NCBI RefSeq assembly: GCF_914767665.1
Contig: NC_059507.1
Span: 21,082,718 to 21,146,717, forward strand
Direction: 5' to 3'
DNA: 64,000 bases
From: Harmonia axyridis
Lineage: Eukaryota > Arthropoda > Insecta > Coleoptera > Coccinellidae
Both the position numbers and the translations under genes were made by a program. Position 1 is the stretch's first letter; every line of letters begins with the position of its first letter. Positions 19,711 to 32,900 of this stretch are shown in pieces. The notes beneath the pieces were generated by a model, which worked only from the letters and a program-made list of their open reading frames with translations, was not told the DNA's origin and did not search any database.

Positions 19711-22700
19711 CTGAAACATATAGATATTAGATATTAAGTGATCATCGATAAAATATTGCTGAGATTTTATTTGCGAAGTTCTTCAAATTGGATTATTATT
19801 AGATATAATAATGAAGTCCGACTAGTCCGAGTCAATCCAATATTGGAAATAATAATGGCAAAGAAATATCCAGACATAAGCCTGGGGAGTGGATAAACGA
19901 AAAAAAGTTAGTTATTCCTTTCCAATCTCCTTTGAATTCACAGACACTTCTTGAGATTGATTTTCGACCAGTCGAAGTGTCAAGTGTTGTATTCAAACGC
20001 GAAAAGTTGAAGATTCGTTTTCCAAAAAATTTTGCTTACGCTTGATAAGATGTCGATCAGTTTGTTCATAAAAACACATTAAAAGTTAAATACAGTCAAA
20101 GAGTGAAGTCGTGAATCAAAGAAGTTCATACAATAATTTTGAATGACCGTAGAGTGAAGTTGATGGAGATAGCAGACATTGTGAAAATATCATCTGAACT
20201 TGTAGGTACATCATGTCATTCACAAAAATTTGATCATGAGAAAGCTGTGTGCAAAATGGGCGCCACGTGAGATCACAATTGATCAAAAGCAACAACGTGT
20301 TAATGATTATGAGCAGCGTTTGAAGCCGTTTAAGTGCGATAAACCTTCATTTTTGCGTCGATATGTGACAATGGATGAAACATGGCTCCATCATTTCACT
20401 CCGAATTTCAATCGACAGTCAGCTGAGTGGATTGCTCACGACGAACCGAATCCAAAGCGAAAAAAAACACAACAGTCAGCTGGCAAGGTTATGGCATCAG
20501 TATTCTGGGATGCGCAAGGTATTATATTCATTGATTACCTCCAAAAGGGCCAGAATAATAACAACGGTTATTATATAGCGTTTTAAAGGATGAAATGGTT
20601 GAAAAACGGCCCCATTTGAAGAAAAAAATGTGCTGTTTCAACAAGACAATGCGCCGTGTCACAAATCAATGGTAAAATAGTATGAATTGGGCTTCGAATT
20701 GCTTCTGCATCCACCGTATTCGCCAGTTCAAAAGAATGCTCGCTGGACAGAAATTTAGCGCCAATGAAGAAGTAATCTCCGGAACTGAGATTGCAAACTT
20801 AAACTTGATTATAAAATGAGCATCATTCATGATTTTTTCAAATTGCAGAAACTAATCAAATTCAGATTTCAAACATGGTAAAATCGTTCCGTTACGGCTG
20901 CATTAAGTGACAACAGAATTTGGTAGAATAGCTTGTACAATAGGGCTGCCATAAATGTTGGAACATCGACCGGGACAAAATCAAAACCTCATTTATTTTT
21001 TCCAGGGTTTCTAGGATTATTGAGTTTTTTCCACGTTGAATTTTTACACATTCCCCAATAAAAAAAAATTTATTCGGACATATCCACTGAAATAATTTAT
21101 AAAGAACAAAAATAATATCAACTCGCAATAAAAACAACATAAAGTCGCAACAATAAACAAGTAGGTATGGTACACTTTTTTTAGGCTTGATCCTCGGTGC
21201 CATTTTTTTATCCCATTTATATATTTCAAAGTTTTGGTCTTTTCAAGTAATGTTTTTCTGACATAATTATAAAATTCTACGTATGTCATTTTATAATTAT
21301 AAATAACTTGAATTATGCTCTCCACTGTGCTTGATGCATTTCGTTCTAAAACCATTGTGAAGATCTCATAGAAAAGAAAACCCCCGTTCCACATGAAGAT
21401 TGTGTTCCAGATTTGCGAGAATATATTGGCACATTGTGATGAGATTCGTCTTTATTTCATGTTCTCTTGTTTTATTGAGAAATGACATCTATTTATTGTG
21501 AATGTTTTTAGTTTTCCACTTCACTGTCAAATTTAACTTATTGCATTGTATTCATCGTGCTTTAGTTTATTATAGACTTGTCTTGTCTGGTTCCCAAAAT
21601 ATTTATTTAGTAATCTTCCATTCAACTCTTTCTTAGTACCTATCCTCTCAATTAATTTCTACTTTCATAACAGTAATTAATGATTTTTCAATCCTTTCAA
21701 TCGGTTTGTCAATCAGAAATGCTTGACTGTGTAGAAATAGAGTATAAAGTTCTAATAAAGAGTAAAAAAAATATCGGTTACAGCTTTTTAGGCCCTTTAA
21801 GAAGTAGTGAAAGCCATCGAATTTTAGAATAAGAAAGTAAATTGCTGTAAGTTGTTTCTGCATACTCACGAAAACCTTTCATCGTTCAACCCTTACAGAA
21901 AATATAGAAAAATATTTGAAAATTTTAAGACCAATAGTCTGCACAGAAATTGACATCATATCGAAGTGGAAGCAGTATTGTGAAGTCTATGCGCTGGACA
22001 ACCTATAGTTTTGTTGTATTCGGAAAAATCTCTTCTAATTAAAAAAAATCGCCTTTATTTTACTCCGAAGTAAATACCTATTTCTGTTATCCGCACTGAC
22101 GGCGAAAATATTTCATATGGAAATATTAAGGTCCTCTAAGGATCCAATACATAATAAAGTGATTGTATAAGACGATTTATTTGGCCATGTGTCCAATTTT
22201 AAAAAATTTATTTTCAATACTTCGGTTTCTGAAAAATAATGTTTGAGCAACGGAAACAGCATTTCAGATTTATGATTACTGGAATCCGTTGAGATTCCAT
22301 GAAAACAAATTTTGTCTCACCTATTTTATATAAGGAAATATGAATCTCATAACGGTCAAATTACTGACCGGGACAATTGAATAACTAACCGGGATACGGG
22401 GACTCAATGGTCCAAACCGGGACATGTCCCGGCGTACCGGGACGTATGGCAGCCCTATTGTACAACCAATAGGTATACAATGCAAAAAATGATATGACAG
22501 ATATAAAAGTCTGGGCTCTTATTTTTCTTTTCCTTGGTCGTTGGTTACTACTCTATCTTGATGAAATTATAGCTTCTTCTAATCAACGAACATATTTGAT
22601 GTACTTTTTAACATTCAATCTGAAGTCGATGTTGCCATATGATACAATGGAAACGAAACGTTTAGAATTTTAAATCCCTACATTTATTTTTCCGTTCAAG

Positions 22701-25700
22701 GTGATTTAAAATGAAAAGAAAGTGAACTGGTATGTTTGTATATATAATCGTGACGATTTATTTGAATTAATATTAAAAAATATGATTGGATAATTACGAC
22801 AATTGATTCTAATCGAAAACTCGAATTGAATATAATGAAGAAGGAAAAAATGTGTTCAATTTTATTCCTGTACTACCTTCATTGTACGGTCAAACTACAA
22901 AGATGATATTTTTCTCACCACAATCAATTGGTACTCTACCAAGGCGATAATTCCTGATACCAAGGAATATTGACAAGCATGACACCATCCAAGGCTGTTA
23001 TTCATATCCTTCACTAAGCTGCAAAAATTATTCATACAATAACAAAAAAAAAAAAAGGAGCAGGAGCTTTTGAGCACTCGTTGATTCATGCGTCAATTGC
23101 GTCCTTGGAGGAAGATCGTGCTTGAAATTGTTATTCTCTATTTACTTCCAAAACATCAACTCGGTCAGATCTGTTGTCATTGAAATATTGAATTGTTTTC
23201 CCGTTATTATGCTTGAATTTTATATGATTCTGATGAAACGAAATTTGACATGAAGTTTAAAATTGTTGTTTATATTTAATTCCCAAATAACAACTAGGTC
23301 AGATCTGATGTGAAGTAGTATGAAATTTGAACTTATTATATCATATCGATATCGAACATGCTAACTTCGTCAGTTTCGTATTCACATAAATACTAAGCGT
23401 TCATTTAAATTCGTGGTCAAGAGTGCTGTGGAGAAATGATAGTGGATATTCTGTGATTACAAGTAGCGCTTAGATTTACCCATATCTAAGATGCATAGAA
23501 AACCTGGTGTGTCTACTTATACATGTAAAAGTTTCAGACAAAACGGGAGATTTTTCAAATTTATACCTACTTGATTTCGAGGTATCGCGTCTGTTTCAGA
23601 TGGCGCACACAGGGTTTATATTTGACATTTCTCTCGATTCTCAGCTCTCGTGACCTTTGAGTATAGAACAATAATATTTTATATACCGTGCTCGCAACAA
23701 TCGTCTACACTCTGTCATTATATTCCATTCATTGATTAAATTCGATAGGAACTGAATTGTAATTTATTGGGAAAATTTGTAAAATCTAAAATCAGTATTT
23801 CATTTTTAAACGGCGCCATGCAGATAGCGGGAATTCAAAAATTTATGGAGAGTGTCACCTTACAGAACTCTGGTGAAGCAGAACACCACAACAACAGGCG
23901 GATATCTCAAAAAGTCTGAAACAAAATCGAATCAGTACACCAGCCAGGGATTCTATGCATCTTACCTAAGATGTCTAAAAACCTGGTGTATGGACTGTTT
24001 ATATTTTATTTTACCAATTTTGAGAATATTAGTTAAGTTTCATTAAGCCAACTGTAGGTAGCGCTATTAACAAATTATGACAGATTCTTGTTATTTAGTA
24101 TTCATGAGTTTTATGACATTTTGTACCTATGTATCTTGCATTATAGTTATGAACTGGCTAAAGTGAATACCTATAAACTCACAGAATTTTTTTTCAAAGA
24201 AGAGAACAAGGTAAAAGTGCTCGAAGAGCGAAAAATGACAAAGATGATCTAATTACACAAAAAGGTTCCTTTCACTTGAATGCCAACTGTCATAATTTTT
24301 TTTTGAAAGAATTCACCTACACTGACTCAACCACCAACAGGAGGTAACGCGTTCCAAACACCGGATATCCGTTTTGTCAAAAAGTTTTGCTTTTGCACAT
24401 TCTTAAAGTTTTTTTTTTCGTAGCTTGGAAGCATTGCCTCTCAAACGGCTATCCTTGTTCTATTTGAATAGGTTGCTCAAACTGACACCAAACAGATCAT
24501 TCAGAGCTCGAAAAATAGTGATGAGGTCACCACGAGTCCTCCGGTTCATGAAAGTTGGTTGGTTCATTATGGAGAGTCTTTCAATGTATAACGGGCGCGA
24601 GATTTCGTAAGGGAGACGTGTTGCACGACGCTGGAGACCCTCCAGCAAAGACAAATCGCGGCATAAATTAGGCCATGCATAAGTTCGGTATACAGCAGCG
24701 CACGCAAAGCATTTGGCATGTGTGATCCCCTAATCACACATGCCAAATGCTTTTTGGATCAGGAATACAGATCTTTTGGCTTTGTTGACAGCATGGAGGA
24801 TGTGATCGGACCAACTCAGGTTATCTGTCACTATAACACCCAAATCACAATGGCTGCTGGAAACAGGATGACAACTCCATTGAGATAGTACCTCTGGCGT
24901 GGATTGTGGGGACCCATGTGGAGTACGACGCACTTCCCGCCGTTGAGTGGCAGTTGCCAGTCCTCACATCATGGAGTCGAGGTCATCTTGTATAGTAGAG
25001 GTGCTACTGGAGGGGCTAATAATTTTGGTGTGATCGGCGAACTGTGAACAGTGGGAGATGACGATGTGGCAAGTCAGAAACGTAGAGTAGAAAAAGAACT
25101 GGACCCAAGACAAAGCCCTGCAGTACTCCACACATAACATTTTTCGATGAAGAGACAGAATCGCCTACAGAAACTTGGAAGATTCTGATATGATCGAGTG
25201 TGGGCAGGAGACGTCTATGAGGTATACGGTTGAAGGCTTGAGAGAAGTCTGGACATTTAGGGCAGAAAGTTTGGACTTCACGATGGACGGAGAAAAAAGT
25301 TATGTCTTTGAGCTCAGCTGTAACTGGAGGGATGATTATCGTGGGAGGTGAACCAGTTTCTTGGGTGGAAGAAGACGACAAAAAATCGGCTAAATGTTTG
25401 CAGACTCTTCAGGATCAGTGTACGGCCTGCTGCTCTGATCATAAACCAATGGAACTTCTACTTTGGTGTTCAATGTACAAAGACCTAACGTATTTGTAGA
25501 AACCCTTGCGATCACCAGATCGTGTTAGTTTTAGTTCGTAGTCCCTTTTGGCTTTAGCGATTGTAGAGAAAAAGTATTCGAGAAACTTCTATAGGCATCG
25601 TAGTCTCTTTGTTTTTTCGACGTGTATAGCGCTGCCACAATGACTTTTTATGATGAATTAACTTGAGAATATTTGCATTGATCCATGGTTTTAATGAAAT

Positions 25701-28700
25701 AAAGGTGATTCTACTAGTTGATATGCAATTGTCAACTAGCCCTTGCAGTGTTTCATCATACATGCTCCACATAAGCTCCACATCAGCAGCTGGCTGTAGC
25801 AGAGACACCAAGTCGACCGTTTCTGCCAAACCATCAAGTCGACGGTAGTTCGTGATTTTTAGGATTTCAATGAATTTATCATTAGTGGAAGAAAATAAGA
25901 GATGCAACTCAAAATGTAGTATAATATGATCTGATTTACCTAGAAGTGCTCAATGCCTAAAACAGTGTCAGGATCGTTGACTAGTACTAAGTCAAGAAGT
26001 GAAGGAGATTGTAGATTGCGAAAGCGGGTCGGAAAATCAAATATTTGTGAGAGGTTGTTTTCGCGGATGGTGTTAACAAGAACAGTGGAGGCAGTGTTGT
26101 AGGTTTTAGGGGATAAAGACCAAATGACATCGGGCATGATGAAATCACCTGATATGTATAGATTTTGTTTGTTCGTAGTAGATCAGCAAATTGACCATCT
26201 GATAGGCAAGGGCGGGGTCGGTAAATTCAACCGATGGTGAAGCAGCAGGACCTTCTCCTGCAAAGATCAATAAACAAGCAGTCTATTTCCGGAAAATCAG
26301 GTGTTGAAAGCTGGAGCGAGAAGGAATTCAAGATAGTATCAGCCACATAAATACATACACCACCATGACCAACCGTTGTTGTGCTGTCGTACCTATAGAT
26401 GAAGTAGCCCGGCAATGTCAAGACTTCCGGGATTCCAGGGTGAAGCCAGGATTCAGCCACAAGAATGAAAGTCGGACGGTAAGATCCAACATAGGCCACC
26501 AGTTCAAGACATTTGGACATCAAAGACTGTACGTTCGTATAGACGATAGACCACTCACAAGGCTCATTTTTGCATAGGTTTCTTGTGTCCGAGGTGCTGA
26601 ATTTTCGGCAATCAGGTTTATTTTTAATCATTGGTTTATTCTTCAGGATCTTATCAGGATCAATATTTGGGTAAGTGAATAAAGTGTAATGTTTCTTACT
26701 TTTTACGTATAAATTTTCAATTTGTTTCAATCCAATTGAGAGATTTCAGCCGATTTTTTTTTAAATTTCTTGACTGAAAATTGTCAGAATCCTCAATTTT
26801 ATCGATTTATGTAAACTTGCCAATGAAATTCGCCTATTGAAGGAAACCATTTTTGCGAATCCAGGGGTCATTAGCTCAAGAAAGTCGAAACTTGAAGTGG
26901 AGGTTTTGTCACTAATATACCAACTGACAAACAGACTGCAACTGCCAGAAGGAACTGTTTAAATTCTATTTTTTTTTTGGTAAAACATATATAGTATAGC
27001 AAGGAGTAAATGATTGAAATTTGGGGAGAAAAATGAAGGGTTAACAATTTTTTTCAATGAATTTGTTAATAATCTGTTTGTCCACCGCGATTATCTATAC
27101 ACTCCCCAACACGACTCGTAATTGATGCAATAATATGGTCTCCTCTTTTTTTTTGAGGGATACTATCCCAAGCTACCTGTACTTTATGTCTCAGAGCCGC
27201 CAAAGTACGTGAGGGCTGAGATAAATTTCTAAGCCTTCTACCTATGGTGTCCCAAACATGCTCTATAGGCAAAAGATCGAAGGATCTGGGAGGCCATGGC
27301 AAAAGATTCACATGGGCCGCTAGTGTCCGGTTTACATGACGCTCAACATCAAACTGAGGTTCACGTCTTTCTCTCCGACGTCGTCTAACCCTTCTTCGGC
27401 CATCATGTGCACCCGATGAGAATCGAGTTCATCAGAAAAGACGACCTGATGCCATTCTACTTTCCAATGTTGACGTTCTTTGCACCACTGTAATCGATAA
27501 TGGGGGTCGATAATGCTGCAGTCCAAAAGTCCTTATCCGTTCGGACAGTTACAGGATGGCCTTCTTCGATATTGGGCATTATCAAACCACGCTTGATAAC
27601 ATCTCATATCAGAAGTTAGATTTATGTTCATACGGTTAGCGATTTTTCGAAATGACAACCTCGTCCTCCGTAGACCAATAGTTCGACCTCTTTCAAATTC
27701 ACTTGGCTGGCGATAAATTCCGCGTATACTTGCTCTAGGCATTTTAACAAAAACTAAACAGCGCCTTTGGATCTCCTCGAACAGCTGATTTGTTGTAAGA
27801 TTTAAAAAACTTTTAAAAAAAGAATACAAAATTTAAGTAACAAAAATTGTTTACATGAAAAAACCTTCACGATTTTTTTCTCCAAATTCAATCATTTACT
27901 CCTGGCTTTACTATGTATGGTTTGCAAAAAAAGAAAAAATTTAAACAGCTCTTTCTGGGTGTTGCAGTTTCTTAGTCAGTTCGTATATTTGTTTCGAATC
28001 TGGGAACTATGTACCTACCTGAAAGGTGCAAGCTAAGCGCTACTTGTAATCTCAGAAAATCATTTCTAATTTCTCCACAGCACTCTTGACCACGAATTTA
28101 AATGAACGCACGTTATAAGGATACTTTTTTCTATTTTCTCATTAAATTTTTTATGGTTCTGATTAAGCAATCAACAGGAAATTTAGCATAAGTCTTCAAT
28201 TTGCATTCTTTTATACATCCAAATGCAAATTTAAATCTCGTCAATGAGTCAAATATTATCGTAAGATACCCTTTCCGGTTCAAAATTCTAAAATTACAGA
28301 CATTGTGACGTACTGTAGTCTATTTGGTAACCGAGTGCTCAAAAAATATCGAAAAAACTTATTGCTATATGGCAAATAATATATAGAAAAATAATAATAA
28401 TGACAAACTTCCAAATTTCGGAATGATACTCTATGCATTCCACAAGTTGTTTCTTGATAATTTCCGTATTGCCTTGAAATTTTAGTTGCTTCAACATTTT
28501 CTTCATTTTCTTCATTCTCAGAACAATCAGTTCGGAAACACAATAGTCGACAACGTAACCCAAAGAAGATAATGGGATGTACAGAAAAATTATTGAAGAC
28601 GAGGCCAGAAAAATCCATGTTTTCGCTAAAATATTCAGCCTGAATGGAAACCAATATGGCAGCATCATGCCACAGATATATCTTTCATCTAGAAATTTTT

Positions 28701-29172
28701 TTTTTGCCTCGCAGAAAGTATTTTTGGTGACGTCCAAGATGATTATTGCCAGCACTAATATTTTTACCGAATTATACGTGAAGTATGTGATTTTATCATG
28801 TTTTGCGTATACATCAGCTAAACTATCAGGTTTGCCAAATTTATGAACTCCTAGATGATCAAGAAAGCCGAAAATTTCATTTCCATAAAGTAGAACTGTG
28901 AATCCTGTCAGAACTATTGCTGCTAATTCTGCATTAATGTATATGCTTTCTAGAGTAGAAGTTAAAGATATCTTATCTGAAAACAGAAATTTCATGATTA
29001 AAATTGAATAACAAGAATGTATTTATCTTCATTAAAATTACTATATAGGACCCAGCATACGTCGCTGGTAAGAACTTTTCCTTTCGACAATTAAATTTAA
29101 GAATATTTAGAGTTTTGAATGTATAATCATCATAAACTCTAATGGACTCCCATAATTACATTTGTATTCTTG

Positions 29173-29204
<32 letters not shown>

Positions 29205-29893
29205 AACAATGGTTTAAGGGGTGTTGGAAACTTCAATTGTTACTAACTTCTTTAATTCATCAGTCGACGTTTCGATCCTTGGTTGGGATCTTCTTCAGGA
29301 CTTCTATAAAACAAACAACATACAAATATAACAAACATTGCAGAAAAGACAACATGTTAAAACGCACCGAAATGCGAAGAGTTACCAGATCTTAAGTTGC
29401 ACTGAATCTTATACAGATTTGGAGGAAAAAATTATTAATTAACTTGAACACAAAATAGTCTCTAATACAATAACGTCTCTTTTTTATATCACACACTTCC
29501 TTATTCTCTTGAAAACTTATTTTTGAAATTCTTTCTTCATCCATCTGACAACTGCGTAAAAAACGAAAGGGGTTAGGTCGGGTTCATAGAACATCATAGA
29601 TCTTCAACTGACATTGGAGAACATAGAACTTGAGATCAACAACTCACTCTCACTAAGTTGGTTTGAATGTATCAGATATGAATAAATGTTGCTAATTTCG
29701 GTGCGTTTTAACATGTTGTCTTTTCTGCAATGTTTGTTATATTTGTATGTTGTTTGTTTTATAGAAGTCCTGAAGAAGATCCCAACCAAGGATCGAAACG
29801 TCGACTGATGAAATAAAGAAGTTAGTAACAATTGAAGTTTCCAACACCCCTTAAACCATTGTTTATTAATTACTTTAGGAAATTATCACATTT

Positions 29894-29940
<47 letters not shown>

Positions 29941-32900
29941 TCACCATAATGGGTAAGCTCCGTAGAAAAGAGCCGGATCGACTCACGACCAATAGTCCGG
30001 TCAAGTTAGACCAAATAACAGAGGTGAGGTTACCAAAATTCGCATAGAGCTGAAAATTGGTAGAGATGGTCAGGATACCATTAGAAAGAAAGGGTGAAAA
30101 GTCCCCAAAAATCCCATTGTTGCTAAAAAAGTCATTCAAGTTCAAAGGTCGCGAAAATGGGTTTTTCGCTTTTTTCAGCCAAACGGTGAGTTTTATCATA
30201 AAAATAGCTCAGACATAAATTGTAGATCGTGCAATTATCTACAAAAATTGTCTCTATACTTTTTTTCGTGAGAGTCGCCGTTTCCGAGATATGAGCGAAG
30301 AAAGTTGTATGCTCCATAAAATGCATAAGTAAGCCACGTTCATTCGTCACTGGCGCCGTAATGCGAGTTGAATTCTTTTTCTTTCGGTATATTAACTTAA
30401 AAAAAATCAATATTAACTCAAAAGAAACTAAGTCCATTGAAATTGAAAAATATTTTGAGTACGAATTGGCACCCTATCCATTGTCACTATTCGACGACAT
30501 TGGAATGCGCAAAACGCAAAAATCAGCGATTTATGACTGTTTTGAACAAGTAAAGATTGATATTAATAATATCAATGTAACATATATCATCGATGGAGGA
30601 TTTTTATTACACCGCGTAGTTTGGGATAATGAAGAAACTTTTGACGTCATTTTAGGTAAATACGTTCAGTATATACGTCGACATTATGGTCACAGAGTCT
30701 CTGTCGTATTTGATGGCTATGCTGATTGTGCAAAAAATATTAAAGCCGCAGAACAACGTCGTAGAGCAACAACAACGTCTTCATCTTCAGATGATTTATT
30801 TGATCAATTTATGACCGTTCCCACTACTCAACAAAAGTTTCTTGCAAATTCTCATAACAAGTCTCGGTTCATTTCAATGTTGAAAGATAAATTGACGAAT
30901 GAAGAAATACTTGTCAAGCAAGCTGATAATGATGCTGATGTCCTCATTATTGAAACAGCATTAGAACAGTTCAATTTGACAAGCACAACTATGATTGTTG
31001 GTGAACACGTTGATTTACTAGTTTTATTGAATGCTCGAACTCCAGCTGACAGAACAATTTATTTTTTAAAACCTGGAAAATCTCAACATCAGTCCGAAAT
31101 ATATTCATCCCAAAGTTTATCTGCATTTGCAAAGTGCCAAAATCACATTTTCTTTCTCCACGCTATAAGTGGCTGCGATACAACATCTGCATTTTACAGG
31201 AGAGGTAAAACGTCTGTTTTTAAAATGTTTGAGAAACAAGATTTACTTGATTGTGCCGAAGTTTTTAAAAATAATAAGTCTACTCCAAAAGACATAATTA
31301 TTCATGGAATTCGCTTTCTTCTTGCCATGTACGGAGCTCCAAAAAAAAATTACCTGCATTGATAAGTTCCGTTACGTGTCTTTTGTCAAAAATACTCGTA
31401 ACAAAAAGCAAGTGCAATTGGCTTCTCTTCCTCCAACCTCGGCTTCTGCACAACAACATCTTCTTCGGGTATATTATCAAGTTCAAGTGGGGCTTGGTAA
31501 TCAATTAGACCCAAAAGACTGGGGTTGGATGTTGATTGATAATGCATTAGAACCTGTCCAAACTTTACTTCCACCTGCACCGGAAAAACTCCTCAACACC
31601 ATTTTTTGCAATTGTAAAAAAGGATGTAATGCCAAATGTGGCTGCAAAAAAGTTGGGTTGTTTTGTTCCTTAGCCTGTACAAGTTGTCAAGGCCAGCTTT
31701 GTTCTAATGCTGAATCTCCATTAGAAGAGGACTCATTTCATATAAACGACGAGACATCCGATCCATCGCTCTTGGACGAGTTTATTTTCACTCAGCTCGA
31801 AGAAGAAGACGAAGAACAAGAAGAAACAGATGTAATAAATGATTATAATTCGGACCAATAATTTTATCACATTCTTTACAATTAACGACAATTTTTTTTA
31901 TTATTTGTTAGTACAGATCGGTTCGTGGAATAGGCCTACCGGGGAAACGCGTCAAGTACACTACCTCACAGGTGACGTGGAAACGTGTGCATTTTATGGA
32001 GCATACAACTTTCTTCGCTCATATCTCGGAAACGGCGACTCTCACGAAAAAAAGTATAGAGACAATTTTTGTAGATAATTGCACGATCTACACTTTATGT
32101 CTGAGCTATTTTTATGATAAAACTCACCGTTTGGCTGAAAAAATCGAAAAACCCATTTTCGCGACCTTTGACCTTAAATAACTTTTTCAGCAACAATGGG
32201 ATTTTTGGGGATATTGTGTCGCCACCATTTTTTTCATAAGAATCCCAATAACTCATGAACCGTTGAGTTTTTCCCAAGGTATGGCATATTGTCGAAATTT
32301 CCATCAAAAAAGCTATCTAATCATGTGATAGTATACTGGGTGTGCCATTTGAAATAAGGAAGTAGTAGTCTGTTTCCGGTATAACCGGAAGTTCATTTTC
32401 TCAAACCCCGATATGCAAATTTTCAGCTCAAAATTATGATTAGATTTCCATAAACGTCTAATAGGCCATCCCGGTGAATCCCCCTGTATACGAATGGCAT
32501 TTTTTGGTTTTGTAAAAATCTTCTTCATTTCAGGGTCCACCACCCCAAAACAGCAACCCATAATTCAAAACACTACTGAAATTTCCATAATTAGCGATTT
32601 TGGCTGTTTGCTTTCCTGCCAAATGTTGAGATCTTCTAATGAGATAAGTAGCTACTGACAATTTTTTTTCTAATTCTTGTATATGTTTCCAGAACTTCAA
32701 ATTCGGTTCCAGATATATACCCAGGAATTTCAGGTTCATCTCAGTCGCGGGTTTAGTTTCAAAGGAGAGATATTGTGATTTTTCTCTGTTTATTTTGAAC
32801 TTATTTGCAAAAAACCATGGTTCAGCCTGTTCGAGGATCTTCGATGAAATATCTATGAGCTCTTCTCCAGTAGAACCAATTGTGAGAAAAGAATTTTCAT

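Larger units (their letters stand above)
29205..29867. mobile_element. Inverted-repeat element with two hammerhead-like motifs
   Basis: Arms of about 170 bp (29205-29374 and 29695-29867) are near-perfect reverse complements separated by about 320 bp. Each carries a sequence reading 'CTGAAGAAGATCCC...GGATCGAAACGTCGAC'. Related motifs are known from the terminal repeats of Penelope-like elements, where palindromic stem III favours dimeric hammerheads. (TA)n lies outside both arms. No ORF lies between them. It is most likely a Penelope-derived or similar non-coding retroelement in OR-A intron 1. Confidence 0.6.

Noticed and set aside
21044..21394. 116-aa minus frame in the hAT at 20941 as its transposase
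   Set aside because: No BED finger, RNase H or dimerisation motif is visible; the composition is lysine/tyrosine-rich AT-driven.
23228..23260. CTGATGA near GAAA (also at 38956 and 60878) as further hammerheads
   Set aside because: No stem II can form between the two boxes and the spacing is wrong.
26780..26960. Plus-strand frame ending 'YQLTNRLQLPEGTV' as a gene end
   Set aside because: Open and protein-like, but part of it lies in the outer inverted repeat of the Tc1-like element and no homologue is recognised. Too weak to call.
29179..29930. TA microsatellites, AAT runs and similar repeats as CRISPR-like arrays
   Set aside because: Simple-sequence repeats and LINE tails with no spacer-repeat structure, in a eukaryotic genome.
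31972..32181. Plus frame resembling the minus frame at 30132-30437 as a duplicated protein
   Set aside because: Both are translations of the inverted TIR arms; similarity follows from DNA identity and there is no domain.
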